This document shows positions 32,749 through 43,902 of a stretch of 64,000 nt of DNA, piece after piece. The DNA lies in contig CM043952.1 of NCBI GenBank assembly GCA_014529385.2, forward strand, positions 68,145,370 through 68,209,369, given 5' to 3'. The position numbers and the translations under genes are program-made. The first letter of the stretch is position 1. Every line of letters starts with the position of its first letter. Under the pieces are notes generated by a model, which saw nothing but the letters and a program-made list of their open reading frames with translations, made no database searches and was not told where the DNA came from. The stretch comes from Adiantum capillus-veneris (Eukaryota; Streptophyta; Polypodiopsida; Polypodiales; Pteridaceae).

Positions 32749-35700
32749 ATGGCTTCTTCTTCAGAAAAGAAGGAGTATTTCATTCGGAAGTTCGATGGCA
32801 GCTTCACCATGTGGAAAGAGCGCATGAAAGATGTTTTGATAAACAAAGGCCTCTCAGAACCGTTAAAAGAGCGCGCAGAGGATGATGATTATACACAAGC
32901 TCTATGGGAGATTTTGGATGCAAAAGCCATGGCTACGATACGTCTACATCTAGCCGAGTCAGTCTTCTTCACTATCATCGGGAAGAAAACAACCAAGGAA
33001 CTTTGGGATAGCTTATGTTCAGCATGGGAGAGCAAAAGTGCATCCAACAAAGTTTTTCTCATGAAAAGGCTTATGAAGCTCAACATGAAAGAAGGTAGCA
33101 CAGTTTCCAGTCATTTAAATGAGTTCAAATCCTTGTTCAGTTAGCTGACATCTCAGGGCTTTAAAACTAGGTTGGTAACCTAACAAGACATAAAAGTGTC
33201 CTTTCAGCGTTTTGAAAAAAACCTCCAAAACCATAGTCGATGCACTCATTTTGTAAAATCCTTTCATGAGGTTATAGTTCAAGGCCTACTACACATGGAA
33301 AAAATAAGAAACTTGTAAAATTTCTCATCTTTTGGTCACACCAAGCCTCCAAAGTTGATGGACCAATACATTTTCATCAAAACAGTCATTTCTTTCGTTT
33401 TGTTGCATAAAAATAAGATTAGGGATTTTTGTAGGACTTGAGATAAATTCCCTAGTTAACTTCAATGGGTTGGTGATCAGAACATATGATTGCGTCTCAC
33501 TCACTATTTTTTGTTTTGCCAAAAGAAATAGGTACAAAAAAGTTGAATTTTTACCATTCTGCAAACCTATCATCAAAGTTTCTATAGCCACGCTCAATAC
33601 AAATAATATATGCATGTTTTCTTAGTTCCCTATTGTCCTTTAGGTTCATAAGGAGCCATGGATCATGTCAAAATAATAGCACATCTCTTACCAAGGGGAA
33701 TCTTGGGGACAAAGATGAAGTGCTAAATACAACAAACATGAAAAAACTGGGTTCAACATTATGAGTTGTAGAATCCCATAGAAACTATTCAATATCTAGC
33801 CAAATTTGATCCTTATGACTAGATATGGTTACTACCTACAAAATGCATGTAGTTGTCACAAGAAGCTAACAATATTGAAAAAGCTATACTTGATATACTA
33901 GGATGTTTCGTTTTCTTCTATAATTGAAAAAATCAACCATCGTTGTCTACTATGAAAAATAGGGTATTAGGTGCCCCAAAACTCAAGGAACATTAGCTTT
34001 ATGTTACAATATGTGACATATAAAACCAAAACTGCATTTGGATATCATGAAAGCCACCAAAAAAATCATAGAAGAGCTAAAATTGGCTAAAAAACAGGAT
34101 TTGACAATTTTTGTAATTTGGTCATAACTTACAACTTTAACATTTATTTCTCCCTAGAAGCATCAAGACATGTTGAGGACTACTAAAGATAGTTCTCTAG
34201 TACTATAGACCTCACAAACATGAATTCTAGAGTGGTATAGTTGCAAAAAGTTGAAAAACGTCAAAAACAACACCCGTTTTTTCACACAGTTTAGGTTGTG
34301 AAATGTTGTGCAAGGACAAGGTTAAAGATGAAATTGATATTCCAAAAAAATGTCGAGTTTTTTTCAGCTCATGAGACAACTTTCTAGACAGATAGCACCT
34401 CAAAATAAATTTTGAAACTCTTGACATAATTCAAGGAGAATGGTCACTTAACAGGACATAAAAGTGTCCCAGGACATAAAAGTGTCCCATTACCAACCTA
34501 GTGTTAAGGAGTTTGACGATGAACTCAAGTCTATCTTCTTGTTATGCTCTCTACCCAGTTCATGGGATATCTTTTGCACAGCCATTAGCAATTCAGCTTT
34601 GAATGGCAAGTTAGAGTTCAATGCTGTCACAGATGCGTTGCTCATTGAAGAGATTCGTCGTAAATCTCTCAATAATGCTAGTCATGGAGATGCATATATG
34701 GCTGGCAGTTCAACAAAGCCAAGAGGCCGTGACCGGAACAAAAAAAAAAGCAAAAGTAGAGAGAGGAATCCTCGTAGTCCTAGCAGACACAGGAACCAAA
34801 GTAGAGACCGCAATGCCAGAAATGTCGAGTGTTACTATTGCCATAAGAAGGGTCATTACAAAAAGGATTGTCGCAGTTTCCTAAGAGATCAGAAAAACAT
34901 GCAAAAGGATAATTCTGGCAAAGGCAAAAGTACAGTAAAGATTGAGGAGCTCAATATTGTTGAGTCTCCCATACCTACCACTGCAGTAGAGGATGCTCCT
35001 CCTCCAGTGATGCTCATTATGCCCACAGAGATTCATGCCGAGGTGACAACAGATACCTCAGATGTTCTCATTTTTACTTCAGATCTCACTCCAGATGCTT
35101 TGGTTGCACAGGATGAGGGTTATGCACAGAATTGGATCCTTGATTCTGGTGCAAGTTTTCATGTCACACCACATAGAGAGTGGTTTTCCTCTTATGCATC
35201 CATGCATGGAATTGTCAAGCTTGGTAATTCCTATGAGCTTGACATTATTGGCATTGGTGATGTGAAACTTCAGATGCATAATGGCACTACTTTTGTGCTA
35301 CAGAATGTTAGACATGTGCCCAAGCTTACGAAAAGCTTGCTTTTTATAGGGCAATTGGATGACATTGGCTACACTATAGTTTTTGGTAATCGTTCTTGGA
35401 TGATTCGCAAGAACAACCTTATCATGATGAAAGGCAATCAAAACGGATCCCTGTACTCTTTGTTTGTTTCGAGTGTCGACGAACACTCTATCTATGTTGC
35501 CGAGCTGTCGTCTCCTGAGTTGTGGCATAGCCGGCTAGGGCATATTAGCCAAAAGGGAATGAAAACATTTCAGCGTTTCGGCTACGTACCTGTGTTAGAT
35601 TACACGGACTTTCCATTGTGTGAGCATTGTCTGTATGGCAAACAGACTAGATTGACATCATCGCCATTGAATAAGAAACTAGGCGAACCTCTAGACTTGG

Positions 35701-36237
35701 TGCACAGTGATTTGTGTGGTCCAATGCCACATAAAACTCTAGGGGGAGTGAACTACTTTCTCACATTCATAGATGATTCTACCAGAAAGGTGTGGGTGTA
35801 TCTCCTTAAGCGTAAGGAAGAAGTCTTTTCGACATTCCAAAAATTCCTCGCCATGGTTGAGAACCAATCAGGAACAAAGCTCAAAGCTTTTCGCACGGAC
35901 AATGGTGGTGAATATGTCTCCACAGAGTTCAAGGATTTTTGAAATAGAAGAGGCATTCGGCGGCAGTTTACTGCTCCATACACACCTGCACAAAATGGGA
36001 TAGCTAAAAGAATGAATCGTACGATTCAAGAGCGAGTTGTCTCTATGATGTCTATGGCGAAGCTTACTCTCGAATTTTGTGGGGAAGCTGTTCTGACAGC
36101 AGTGCACATCATCAACAGGTCACCTAGTTCTCCTTTGAATTTCAAAATTCCAGAGGAATTATGGACTGGCAAAAGGCCAAGCTATAAGCATCTACGTGTA
36201 TTTGGATGCGAGGCATATGCACATGTGCCCAAAGAAC
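32749..36237 (+). pseudogene. Copia gag-PR-IN of the D1/D2 filler, interrupted
   Basis: Gag starts at ATG 32749 (MASSSEKKEYFIRKFDG; one Asn codon is missing compared with the inner copy). A CAG-to-TAG stop occurs at 33142. After the DNA insertion, gag resumes at about 34504 with a CCHC knuckle (CYYCHKKGHYKKDC). Protease keeps the intact LDSGAS triad. Integrase has LWHSRLGHI, CEHCLYGKQ, HSDLCGP and RTDNGGEY, but the catalytic Glu is Lys (IAKRMNRT). A TGC-to-TGA stop occurs at 35940. The frame ends at the D2 junction. Confidence 0.9.
33165..34503. mobile_element. Non-autonomous DNA element (1339 bp) in copia gag
   Basis: The ends are AACTAGGTTGGTAAC... and ...TTACCAACCTAGTG, inverted repeats of ACTAGGTTGGTAA with one terminal mismatch. 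The flanks TTAA (33161-33164 and 34504-34507) are duplicated; the homologous copia at 44318-44321 has TTAA once and no insert. Just inside both ends lies GACATAAAAGTGTCC, twice at the right. No transposase or long frame is present. The CACTAG-like right terminus hints at a CACTA relative, but the duplication is best read as 4 bp, so the superfamily is uncertain. Confidence 0.85.
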
Positions 36238-36238
36238 A

Positions 36239-36651
36239 TCATACATTAAACCACCCATATTGCCCCCAACTACAAAACCATGTTCTTTGCTGAAAGAGGA
36301 AACCGTACTCAGACTGACATACTTGCGCCTATTCCCTTGTCGGCGATACGCACTATCGCAGCCATTCGGCTTAGCCCCCATTTCCTTCGATGGGAGATAG
36401 GGCATTGGGGCAATGGAGAAGAGTCAAATCGACTGTGCACATTATGCTCATCGCAAGTTCGAGAGTCTGAGTACCACACATTACGAGAGTGCTCAGTGTT
36501 TGGTCACATCCGAACTTTTTCAGCCATAACTTGGACCTACATACTTTCCTCTCCCAGCCAAAGTGTGGGCTCTACATTGCGACTCTCATCACCACAATTT
36601 TGGAGCATCGAGAGTCACTCATCAGCCATACACATACTACACCACATGTAA
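36239..36651 (+). pseudogene. LINE zf-RVT-like remnant, copy D2
   Basis: It is nearly identical to D1 from 'TCATACATTA' onward and carries the same 'CTLCSSQVRESEYHTLREC' zinc-finger signature. The segment lacks the first ~160 bp of the D1 open frame because the copia junction falls at 36237-36239. Confidence 0.6.
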
Positions 36652-36708
36652 CTTTGGTCCCATAGGTCATATTTGACCTCCGAGGACGATAATAAAATCT
36701 ATTTGATC

Positions 36709-36966
<258 letters not shown>

Positions 36967-37038
36967 ATGAACTACACCTTTTTTATGTACACAATAATTT
37001 CAACTAGCACTTAGTGTATCCTTGTGTGTTTCTTGCAG

Positions 37039-38342
37039 ATTTGTGAGCTCCAAGGAAATCAAAATAGATGCTATCCCTGCTGCTCAAACACTTGCAACAA
37101 AAACTGTGTGCCATTGAAGATGTATTTCCTCGATCGGTCCTTCTTAGTCAAATTCACCTCTTGGTTCACGTGGTGGAGGAGATCGCTATATGTGGAGTAG
37201 TGCACGCATGATGAATGTTCTTCTTAGAGAGGCTTTTAAAGACTCTCAAAGATTTTGTGCGGGTACGGTCTCAGCTAGAGGCATGTATGGCCGAAGGGTG
37301 GATTGTTCAAGAGGCATTTGTTTACATATCAGAGTATTTGGCACAAGTTGATCCTTCATGTCTCGCATGTGGTCAGATGAGGAAGATGCAAGGATGACTT
37401 CACACTGGCCAAGTGGAAAGGGGAAACTACATAGCATGGATATGAATCTATCCCAAGTGGTCAATAGCTTTTGTATTCTCAATGAAAACATTATGACCAA
37501 GTGGGTGGTCTTGTGGACACTGCCAAAGGTAAGGCGTTTGCAAGAGATGGAAGCATGGAAACAAGCACATGGAGGAAGGAGGGCACTGTGGACACTGCCA
37601 AAGGCAAGGCGTTTGCAAGAGATGGAAGCATGGAAACAAGCACATGGAGGAAGGAGGGCACTCCCAGTGCCTAGACACCTTGCATGTTTCCCAGATCTCA
37701 TTAGTGCAGAGTGGATTCAGGAGAGAATGACTGAGGCAAAAGCGCACGGAGAAGACATCACTAGCAAAGAATGGGAGTACGCACGAGGCTGCATACCAAA
37801 GGTAGAGTACTCATATATCTAAACCATATTGTAATTTTTTTTCTTGAAATTATCTTTGATATTTATTTGATAAATTAAGATATTTTTCTATTTTGTAGTG
37901 CCTTTTCTTTAACTCTATGTGGTCAAAGGGTTGTCACTTTCGTACACGCCACATTGACGAGCGTAGAACCACCGTGGATTGTGCCATCATGGGCAACTTT
38001 GACACAAACGGTGATGAAGCTAGGTATTGCGGAACTATTGAAAGGATACTAAAGGTTAGTTTTAGAACCTTTCATACTTTCATCTTCGAGTGCAAGTGGT
38101 TTGCAAATGTGTCTAGACGACATGAGAATGGCCTCTACATGGTGGACTCTAATGTGCATCACATAGGGAGGTATGACAATTTAGTTTTACCGCACAATTG
38201 TGAGCAGGTGAGTGACATGTACCTTTTTTATTCTTATTTGCTTGTAGCATTAGCTATACCAATGTTACTCACTTTGAGCTTCATATAGGTCATCTATATC
38301 CCAGCAATCCACCAACCAAAACTTTGGTTCGTAATTCCTATA
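37039..38342 (+). pseudogene. Old CACTA transposase (DUF4218-DUF4216), copy D2, 5' part
   Basis: The exon after TTTCTTGCAG| (37039-37801) carries SSKEIKIDAIPAAQ, 'RWMFFLERLLKTLKDFV' and CMAEGWIVQEAFVYISEYL, two 75-bp repeat units, and 'ITSKEWEYARGCIPK', then donor |GTAGAG. The next exon (37899-38207) follows TTTTGTAG| and encodes SKGCHFRTRHI, CGTIERILKVSF and LVLPHNCEQ, then |GTGAGT; it aligns with CACTA-2 QDCGIMAKF...LPEHCEQ (DUF4216). The third exon starts at 38289 (VIYIPAIHQPKLWFVIPITP) and is cut by the outer copia after ACACC. Frameshifts occur in the first exon. Confidence 0.85.
37511..37660 (+). repeat. 75-bp coding tandem repeat, two copies (D2)
   Basis: TGGACACTGCC anchors lie at 37514 and 37589. 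After the second unit the reading frame continues into conserved transposase (LPVPRHLACFPD...), which shows where the repeat sits in the ancestral protein. Confidence 0.95.
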
Positions 38343-38347
38343 ACACC

Positions 38348-38538
38348 TGTTGGGTTATAGGCACGTGTGCCTTGCCCGGTCGCCCAGAGTCTGGGGCGCC
38401 CATTGACTTGTATACCTTATACATAGCATAAGTGTATAGGGGGCTGCTCACTCTTTGAGTCTCCCCACCCATATCTGTGTGTTGTGTGTCTCCTTCTCTC
38501 TCTCACTCTCCGTCTGTGGTGCTCTCCGATCCCCTTCA
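38348..38538 (+). repeat. Outer copia 5' LTR
   Basis: TGTTGGGTTATAGGC...CCCCTTCA. It differs from the 3' LTR at roughly 8-9 positions plus small indels, mostly in the first 70 bp. Confidence 0.95.
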
Positions 38539-38553
38539 ATTGGTATCAGAGCG
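38539..38553 (+). promoter_or_regulatory. Outer copia primer-binding site
   Basis: ATTGGTATCAGAGCG, complementary to the 3' end of plant initiator-Met tRNA, sits immediately after the LTR. Confidence 0.9.
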
Positions 38554-40278
38554 ACAGGTGTGAGAGCGTAGATGGACGGCTTCGCGATGAACTCGTCGTC
38601 TATGGAGGAGAGGTCACGGACCTGAGCAAAGAAATAGAGGAGGCTTATGGGCAACCATACAGAGGCTTGCAGGAGAGCTCTCAGGAGCTTCCTAGTGCTC
38701 ACAGATCAGTCCACAGTTCCTCTACAGATCAACCCACTGTGTACAACATTTTCCCTCTTCTCGGAAAGCTTTGCAACGGCTACATTGGAGCTTGGAGCTT
38801 CCATAGACATGGAAGCATTGGGAGATTGATACATTCAGCTCACGCATCGAGGTGGGAAGTGAGTTTGAGCCTTTCTATGAGCTCAAAGAAGCACAGAAGA
38901 AAGTCGTTCAATTTTTGGCAGTTTGACAGCAGTCTATTGTTTTGCTCATAACTTGAGCTACAAAGCTCCGATTCCAAAACTTTTTGGTTCAAAACGGAGC
39001 TGGCTTCAATCTCTACGACTTTGTAGAAGGAATTGTTTTCTGATACGGAGTGCAGGTGGGTCTGAAATAAAAAACACAGAGACTGTTTTTCAGGACAGTT
39101 TTGGGCTCTATTGTTTTCTTTGCTGTAGACAGCTTACCCGTGCACACTGCAGGTAGCAGGCACATATGAGGTGTTACAAGATCGGGTTTGACTCCGAGGT
39201 ACAGGTTGAGTCTAGTACTCCCAGAGGTATTGCCAGTTACAGTTGAGTGGTTCTTCTGCAGTGTTGTGGCTTGCATACATGGTCTTTGAGCGGGTAATGC
39301 TCTATGTATGCTTATGTGGTGAGCAGTAGATCTTGTGAGCAAGTGCAGAGGTTGGTTGTGGATGACATGTATGGTCACCTGTGGTACTCTTTGTGAGAAT
39401 TTGTTGGACACAGGTTTGCAGAGCTTATGCATGTATGTTGAGTGTAGTTTGATGCGCATTGATTGCTCATTGTATTGAGCTTGAAGGACAATGGTTATTT
39501 TGTGTTGATAGCCATTGTGCGTCAAAACTCTGGCGAAATTTTTATGCGCATCATTTATGCGATCTAGGTAGAGATTGCGGGTTGCACTCAGCATTTGCGT
39601 GCGGTGTTCTCTGCAAGTGGGAGATTTGTGCGTGTGTATGCATGGATACCGCACAATGTGGGCTTGGTGATTAGCTCACAGTTTGGCAAGCGTACAATTA
39701 TCTTGGCACACTCACATGAGTGAATATTGTGATGTATGCTTGTGTGGCTACAAGCTAGATAGCCAGATTCGAGCACTAATGGCTTGAGGTTTTTCAGCAG
39801 GTTTCAGCTACTATATGTTTACAAGTTTATAGGCAGGTTTGAGGGCTTATTTGGGCGCTGAATTTTCAGCCATTGTTTCCTCTTTGCAGGTGTCCATGTA
39901 GGGCTCAGTTGTAGGCTGATCTGGGACACGTTTGTGACTTCTTTATGCAGCTGTTTAAGAGCTGAATTTTGGGGCTGTTTTGTAGCCCATATTTTATATC
40001 CATACAGGAGCTTGGTTTACTCTACAGGAGCCTCGTACACTTGGCATTTGGGATTTGCATCATTGCCATTTGTGGAGCACAGTGTGGTTACACTACTGCG
40101 AGAGATTTTATGCATGGATTCCCATGAGCATTGTAGGTGCTGGTGAGCTCTTTTTTTGAGAGCATTTTCTCATTGCAGGTTGCTTCTTTTGGATTAGTTG
40201 AGTGCATTTCATTGCTACTGTACCTAGAGTAGAGTTACAGCTCTTGGTTATTTTTGACATTCACTTTTTGTAGTCAAT
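38554..40278 (+). other. Outer copia leader, non-coding
   Basis: About 1.7 kb separate the PBS from the first recognisable gag sequence. It contains no domain, and the short frames are not conserved. Confidence 0.6.
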
Positions 40279-41023
40279 ATGTGTGAGACTTTCGAGTCTA
40301 GGACAATGACTCATGAGAGACGGCGTTCTCGTTCGTGTCGACACTTGAGATGTTGGCATTGTGGTCACACATGGCACATTAGATGGCGATGCTTTCGTCA
40401 TATGAGACAGCACAGGAGACAGGCTAGTCTCAAGGATGCAGTAGATGCTATAGGCTCCGTTGACTTGACAGTTGCAAGATCAGATACACTGTCTGAGTAC
40501 CCTAGTGACAATGAGGTTACATTTGCTTCTTGTATTACTCCTGATTTTTTGACGTCTGAGGATAGTGCACTTCTTTTTCCGTGGGTGCTAGACAGGGACG
40601 CTACTTTTCATGTCACTCCGTATCGTGACTGGTTCAATAACTAGTCTAGCAGAGTGCATGGTAGTGTGCAATTGGCAGATGGGTCACTGCATGAGATTGC
40701 TGGTTCAGGAGATGTGAGACTGTCATTACCGAGCAGTGCATCATACGTGCTCAGAAATGTGCGTCATGTTCCAGATTTGACGATGAGTTTGATCTCCGTT
40801 GGTCAGCTCAGGGATAGTGGATGTCAGGTATCGCTGCTTGAGCGATCTTTTGCGTTGCATTTGGGTTCGCTGGTGATTGCGAGAGGCGCTAGAGTTGGCA
40901 CATGGTATCCATTGCACGTAGTAATGGTGCGAGATGGTCGAGTCTCAATCTTGTTACAGCCATACAGAGCGCGAGGGACCCGGACAGTCTCTTTTGCTCA
41001 TGGGTTGCAGGGTGCTTTGCATG
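40279..41023 (+). pseudogene. Outer copia gag knuckle and protease remnant
   Basis: The frame from 40279 shows a C-x2-C-x4-H-x4-C knuckle (CWHCGHTWHIRWRC), then WVLDRDATFHVTPYRDWF, where the protease DSGA has become DRDA. A stop occurs at 40642. Next come 'SYVLRNVRHVPDLTMSLISV' and GQLRDSGC, the pre-integrase region of copia pol. The sequence is broken by the inner copia at 41024. Most of gag upstream is missing. It is not functional. Confidence 0.85.
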
Positions 41024-41230
41024 TGTTGGGGTGTAGGCCAGGTGGCCGTGGGAAACCACCCTTGTACACTTGATTCCACCTAATCAATATAGGCAGAAAA
41101 AGAGGAAGGGTTGACACTTCTCTTTCTTCTCCACTAACCCAACACAGGCCATCTGTGTATCATCCCCTTCCCCATTCTCTTCTTCCCCCTCGCTTGCACA
41201 CACTCCGTACACGCACACGCGCACACAAAA
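41024..41230 (+). repeat. Inner copia 5' LTR
   Basis: TGTTGGGGTGTAGGCC...CACACAAAA. The expected terminal CA is AA here, one of five differences from the 3' LTR. Confidence 0.96.
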
Positions 41231-41244
41231 ATTGGTATCAGAGC
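41231..41244 (+). promoter_or_regulatory. Inner copia primer-binding site
   Basis: ATTGGTATCAGAGC, perfect for initiator-Met tRNA, directly abuts the LTR. Confidence 0.93.
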
Positions 41245-41906
41245 TACGGCAGCGAACCGTACGCGCGACCACTCTCAAACGATTGACTCAGAAGCAACAT
41301 AGCTCGCCAGCTATGGTAGAGCTCGGAGCTCCTGCTTGAGCTTGGCTGTGGCAGCAAATCCGACACGGATCGGAGTACTCAAAGGGAATCTTGGCGGTTC
41401 TCGACGTACACAGCCCCTCTTGGGCGGAGGGAATCTTGGAAGTCTTGAAATCTTTGTGTGCGGCGGATCTGTGTTTGCAAAGCTTGGCTTGGAAGAGAGC
41501 CTTAAAGGCTTGAGCGTCAAGTGCTTCAAGGAATTGAGAGAATCAAGAGCAGGTTCTCTCAGAAGGGGTAGTCCAAGCAGAAGCTACAAGGAAAATCGAA
41601 ACCAAGGTCAAAGACAAGAGCTGCAGCAGGTGCTTGTGACCAAGGCGGGCAGGTAGCCAGCTTGCAAGTAGTCCAAGCACCGGTTATTGGTCATCAAGCT
41701 TGGGATTTTGGGCAGCAGTGTGACGAGCAAGGAGCGATTGGGGGTAGTCAATTCGAGGCTCTATAGAAGCTTGGGAGAAATCAGCAAACAATGATATGAG
41801 GGAATTCAAGAGGCCAGAGCAATGCCAAGCTTGACATTGAGCCAATTAGGAAGCGGGCAGTTTTAGTAGTGGGCAGATTCGGGGTTGCAGCGAGAATTGA
41901 ATCAAA

Positions 41907-41946
<40 letters not shown>

Positions 41947-42231
41947 AGCCGCTCTCGGATAGCTCTAGGAGAACAACATCGGGCTGCAACCAAATCGGGC
42001 GGAGAGAGAGAGAGAAGCTCATTGGAGAATTGATGCAGCATTTTTGAGCAGCAAGGGCTTGGGGGATTTGCAGCCGGCGGCGGGCAGTCCGAGCATGGTA
42101 TCACAGTATCACTGTGTGCTTAACCAGTAGTAGATAGGAACGAGCTGCAGCAGAAGACAAAGCATTGCAATGGGGGGAATTGAAGGCCTTGAGTAGCTTG
42201 GGGGGGAGTAGAAGCAGTCGATCGGTAGAGC

Positions 42232-42285
<54 letters not shown>

Positions 42286-43902
42286 TGAGTGATGCAGTAA
42301 GGAGAAAACACTTGCTCGTCAGCGCTAGCACAGATTCAGCAGTAAAGATAAAAAATCAAAATTTTTTTTAGCCATAAAACTTTTTGTGTGCATGGGTTCA
42401 TTCCCACATAGAGCCCCCGACAAATCCCATTATTTGTACTCCGACCCCCGATTCCTCTTCTCGAGCTCGTGAAAAGGAAGCTTCTAAGAAATTTGCAGCT
42501 TATGAGATAGAGAGAGTGAGAGCGAGAGCTTGACACCGTGCATGCGAGCGAGCTAAAGCAACCGAGTCCGACAAATTTTGAGAGCAATCTTCACAGATGG
42601 AGCAAAATCTGCAATCGATACTGATTCGACTCGGCATTGACCGCTCGAGCATTGGCGTTTTTACGGCTACTCGGCTAGCCACTTCCGCCTGGCGGCGGAA
42701 GACGACATCGGCATCAGTTTTCGACACTGATTCGACGATTTCCTAGCGTTTCTCCTCCACCGCTTCGAGCACCGGCTATTGGCATCATTTTACGACACCA
42801 TTTCTAGCGCACCGACTCGGCATTACTTATTCATGCGGCGGATCTCCGACATACGACCCAGACACAGGGCGTTTTCCCAGACGAGTGCGTTCCCGCGATC
42901 GACGACCGTGCTTGCGACTTGCGCGGGTGAGGTACCTCTATCATAGAGGAGTGACACCTGGCATCGGCACCGAGCGCACCGATCGCCTTGTACGACACAG
43001 TTTACGGATACAACACCTTTTGGCGGCTATTCGACTAGCATATTTTTGCCCGGCGGTAGAAATCGGCACATAGCGACACCGACACGCAGGTTACAGGCTA
43101 CAGGGGGATTTTTCAGCCCATTCCATCACAGATTCTCCAGGTTACCAGACACAACGCTTTTTCATACGCGATTCGACAATCATTTTGCCAGCAGATTCTC
43201 TACGGACACATGCGTTGACAGATGCATTTTGCTGTGAGCACACCTAGTGCTACTGAGCTCTTTTGAGAGCAGATATCCCCGCAGGGATCACTTTCACTGC
43301 ATGCAGCAGTTCTTGGCACCTGTTTGAGCGCGGTTTTACTCATGTACGTTGAGTTGCGGACACTGCCCACTGTACTACGTGTGGAGCCATTTTTGGCTAT
43401 TTTGGCAGTTTTTCCTGGCCGTTTCTGAGACTCGGACCGGAAGAGCCCTTTCTGAGACTGTGGCTAGTCCATTTGTGTCTGCATTAGCCTTTGGAGGGTC
43501 GATAGCGTGAGGTTTTCTTTGAGCTGGGGTGTGCTCGAATGTTGAGACACTTTCGGTGATACATGTAGCTGGAGTTCCCCTTTACGGTACCCTCGCCATA
43601 GGATATGTATCTGGACGGTTATTTATGCTTTTGACGCCGAGTTGGCACTCACATAGCAGTTGTTTTGTGCAGCAGATGCCCAATTAGTGCAGTTGGCACA
43701 TTTATATGCATTTTGAGTTGAGTTTTGGCTCCTCATACAAAGGAAACTCTGTCGGATTTACTTCCCGCGAGTTGTGACTTCCATTGTTGGCACTTTTGAG
43801 TCTATTTCGGTTGAGATTTTACTCCCGAAACAAAGGTTACTCTGCCCAAATTTCTACAGCTTCTTGCCATATTTTGGCACCTCTGAAACCCTCTTATCAG
43901 TG
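41245..43902 (+). other. Inner copia leader with two (CA)n microsatellites
   Basis: About 2.65 kb precede gag, unusually long for a copia element. CA tracts lie at 41910-41942 and 42234-42281. From 42344 onward it matches 31191 onward in the filler copy. No conserved long frame is seen; the short frame shared near 42885-43073 and 31638-31919 is probably incidental. Confidence 0.7.

Larger units (their letters stand above)
31191..36237 (+). mobile_element. Copia fragment between D1 and D2 (truncated at both ends)
   Basis: It is homologous to 42344-46051 of the inner copia, from the mid-leader to the integrase, and lacks both LTRs, the PBS, RT and RNase H. It is interrupted by a 1339-bp DNA element. 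The left junction falls inside the 75-bp repeat (shared AAG) and the right junction falls at 'CCCAAAGAAC|'. There is no target duplication, so it did not arrive as a normal retrotransposon insertion. Confidence 0.9.
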
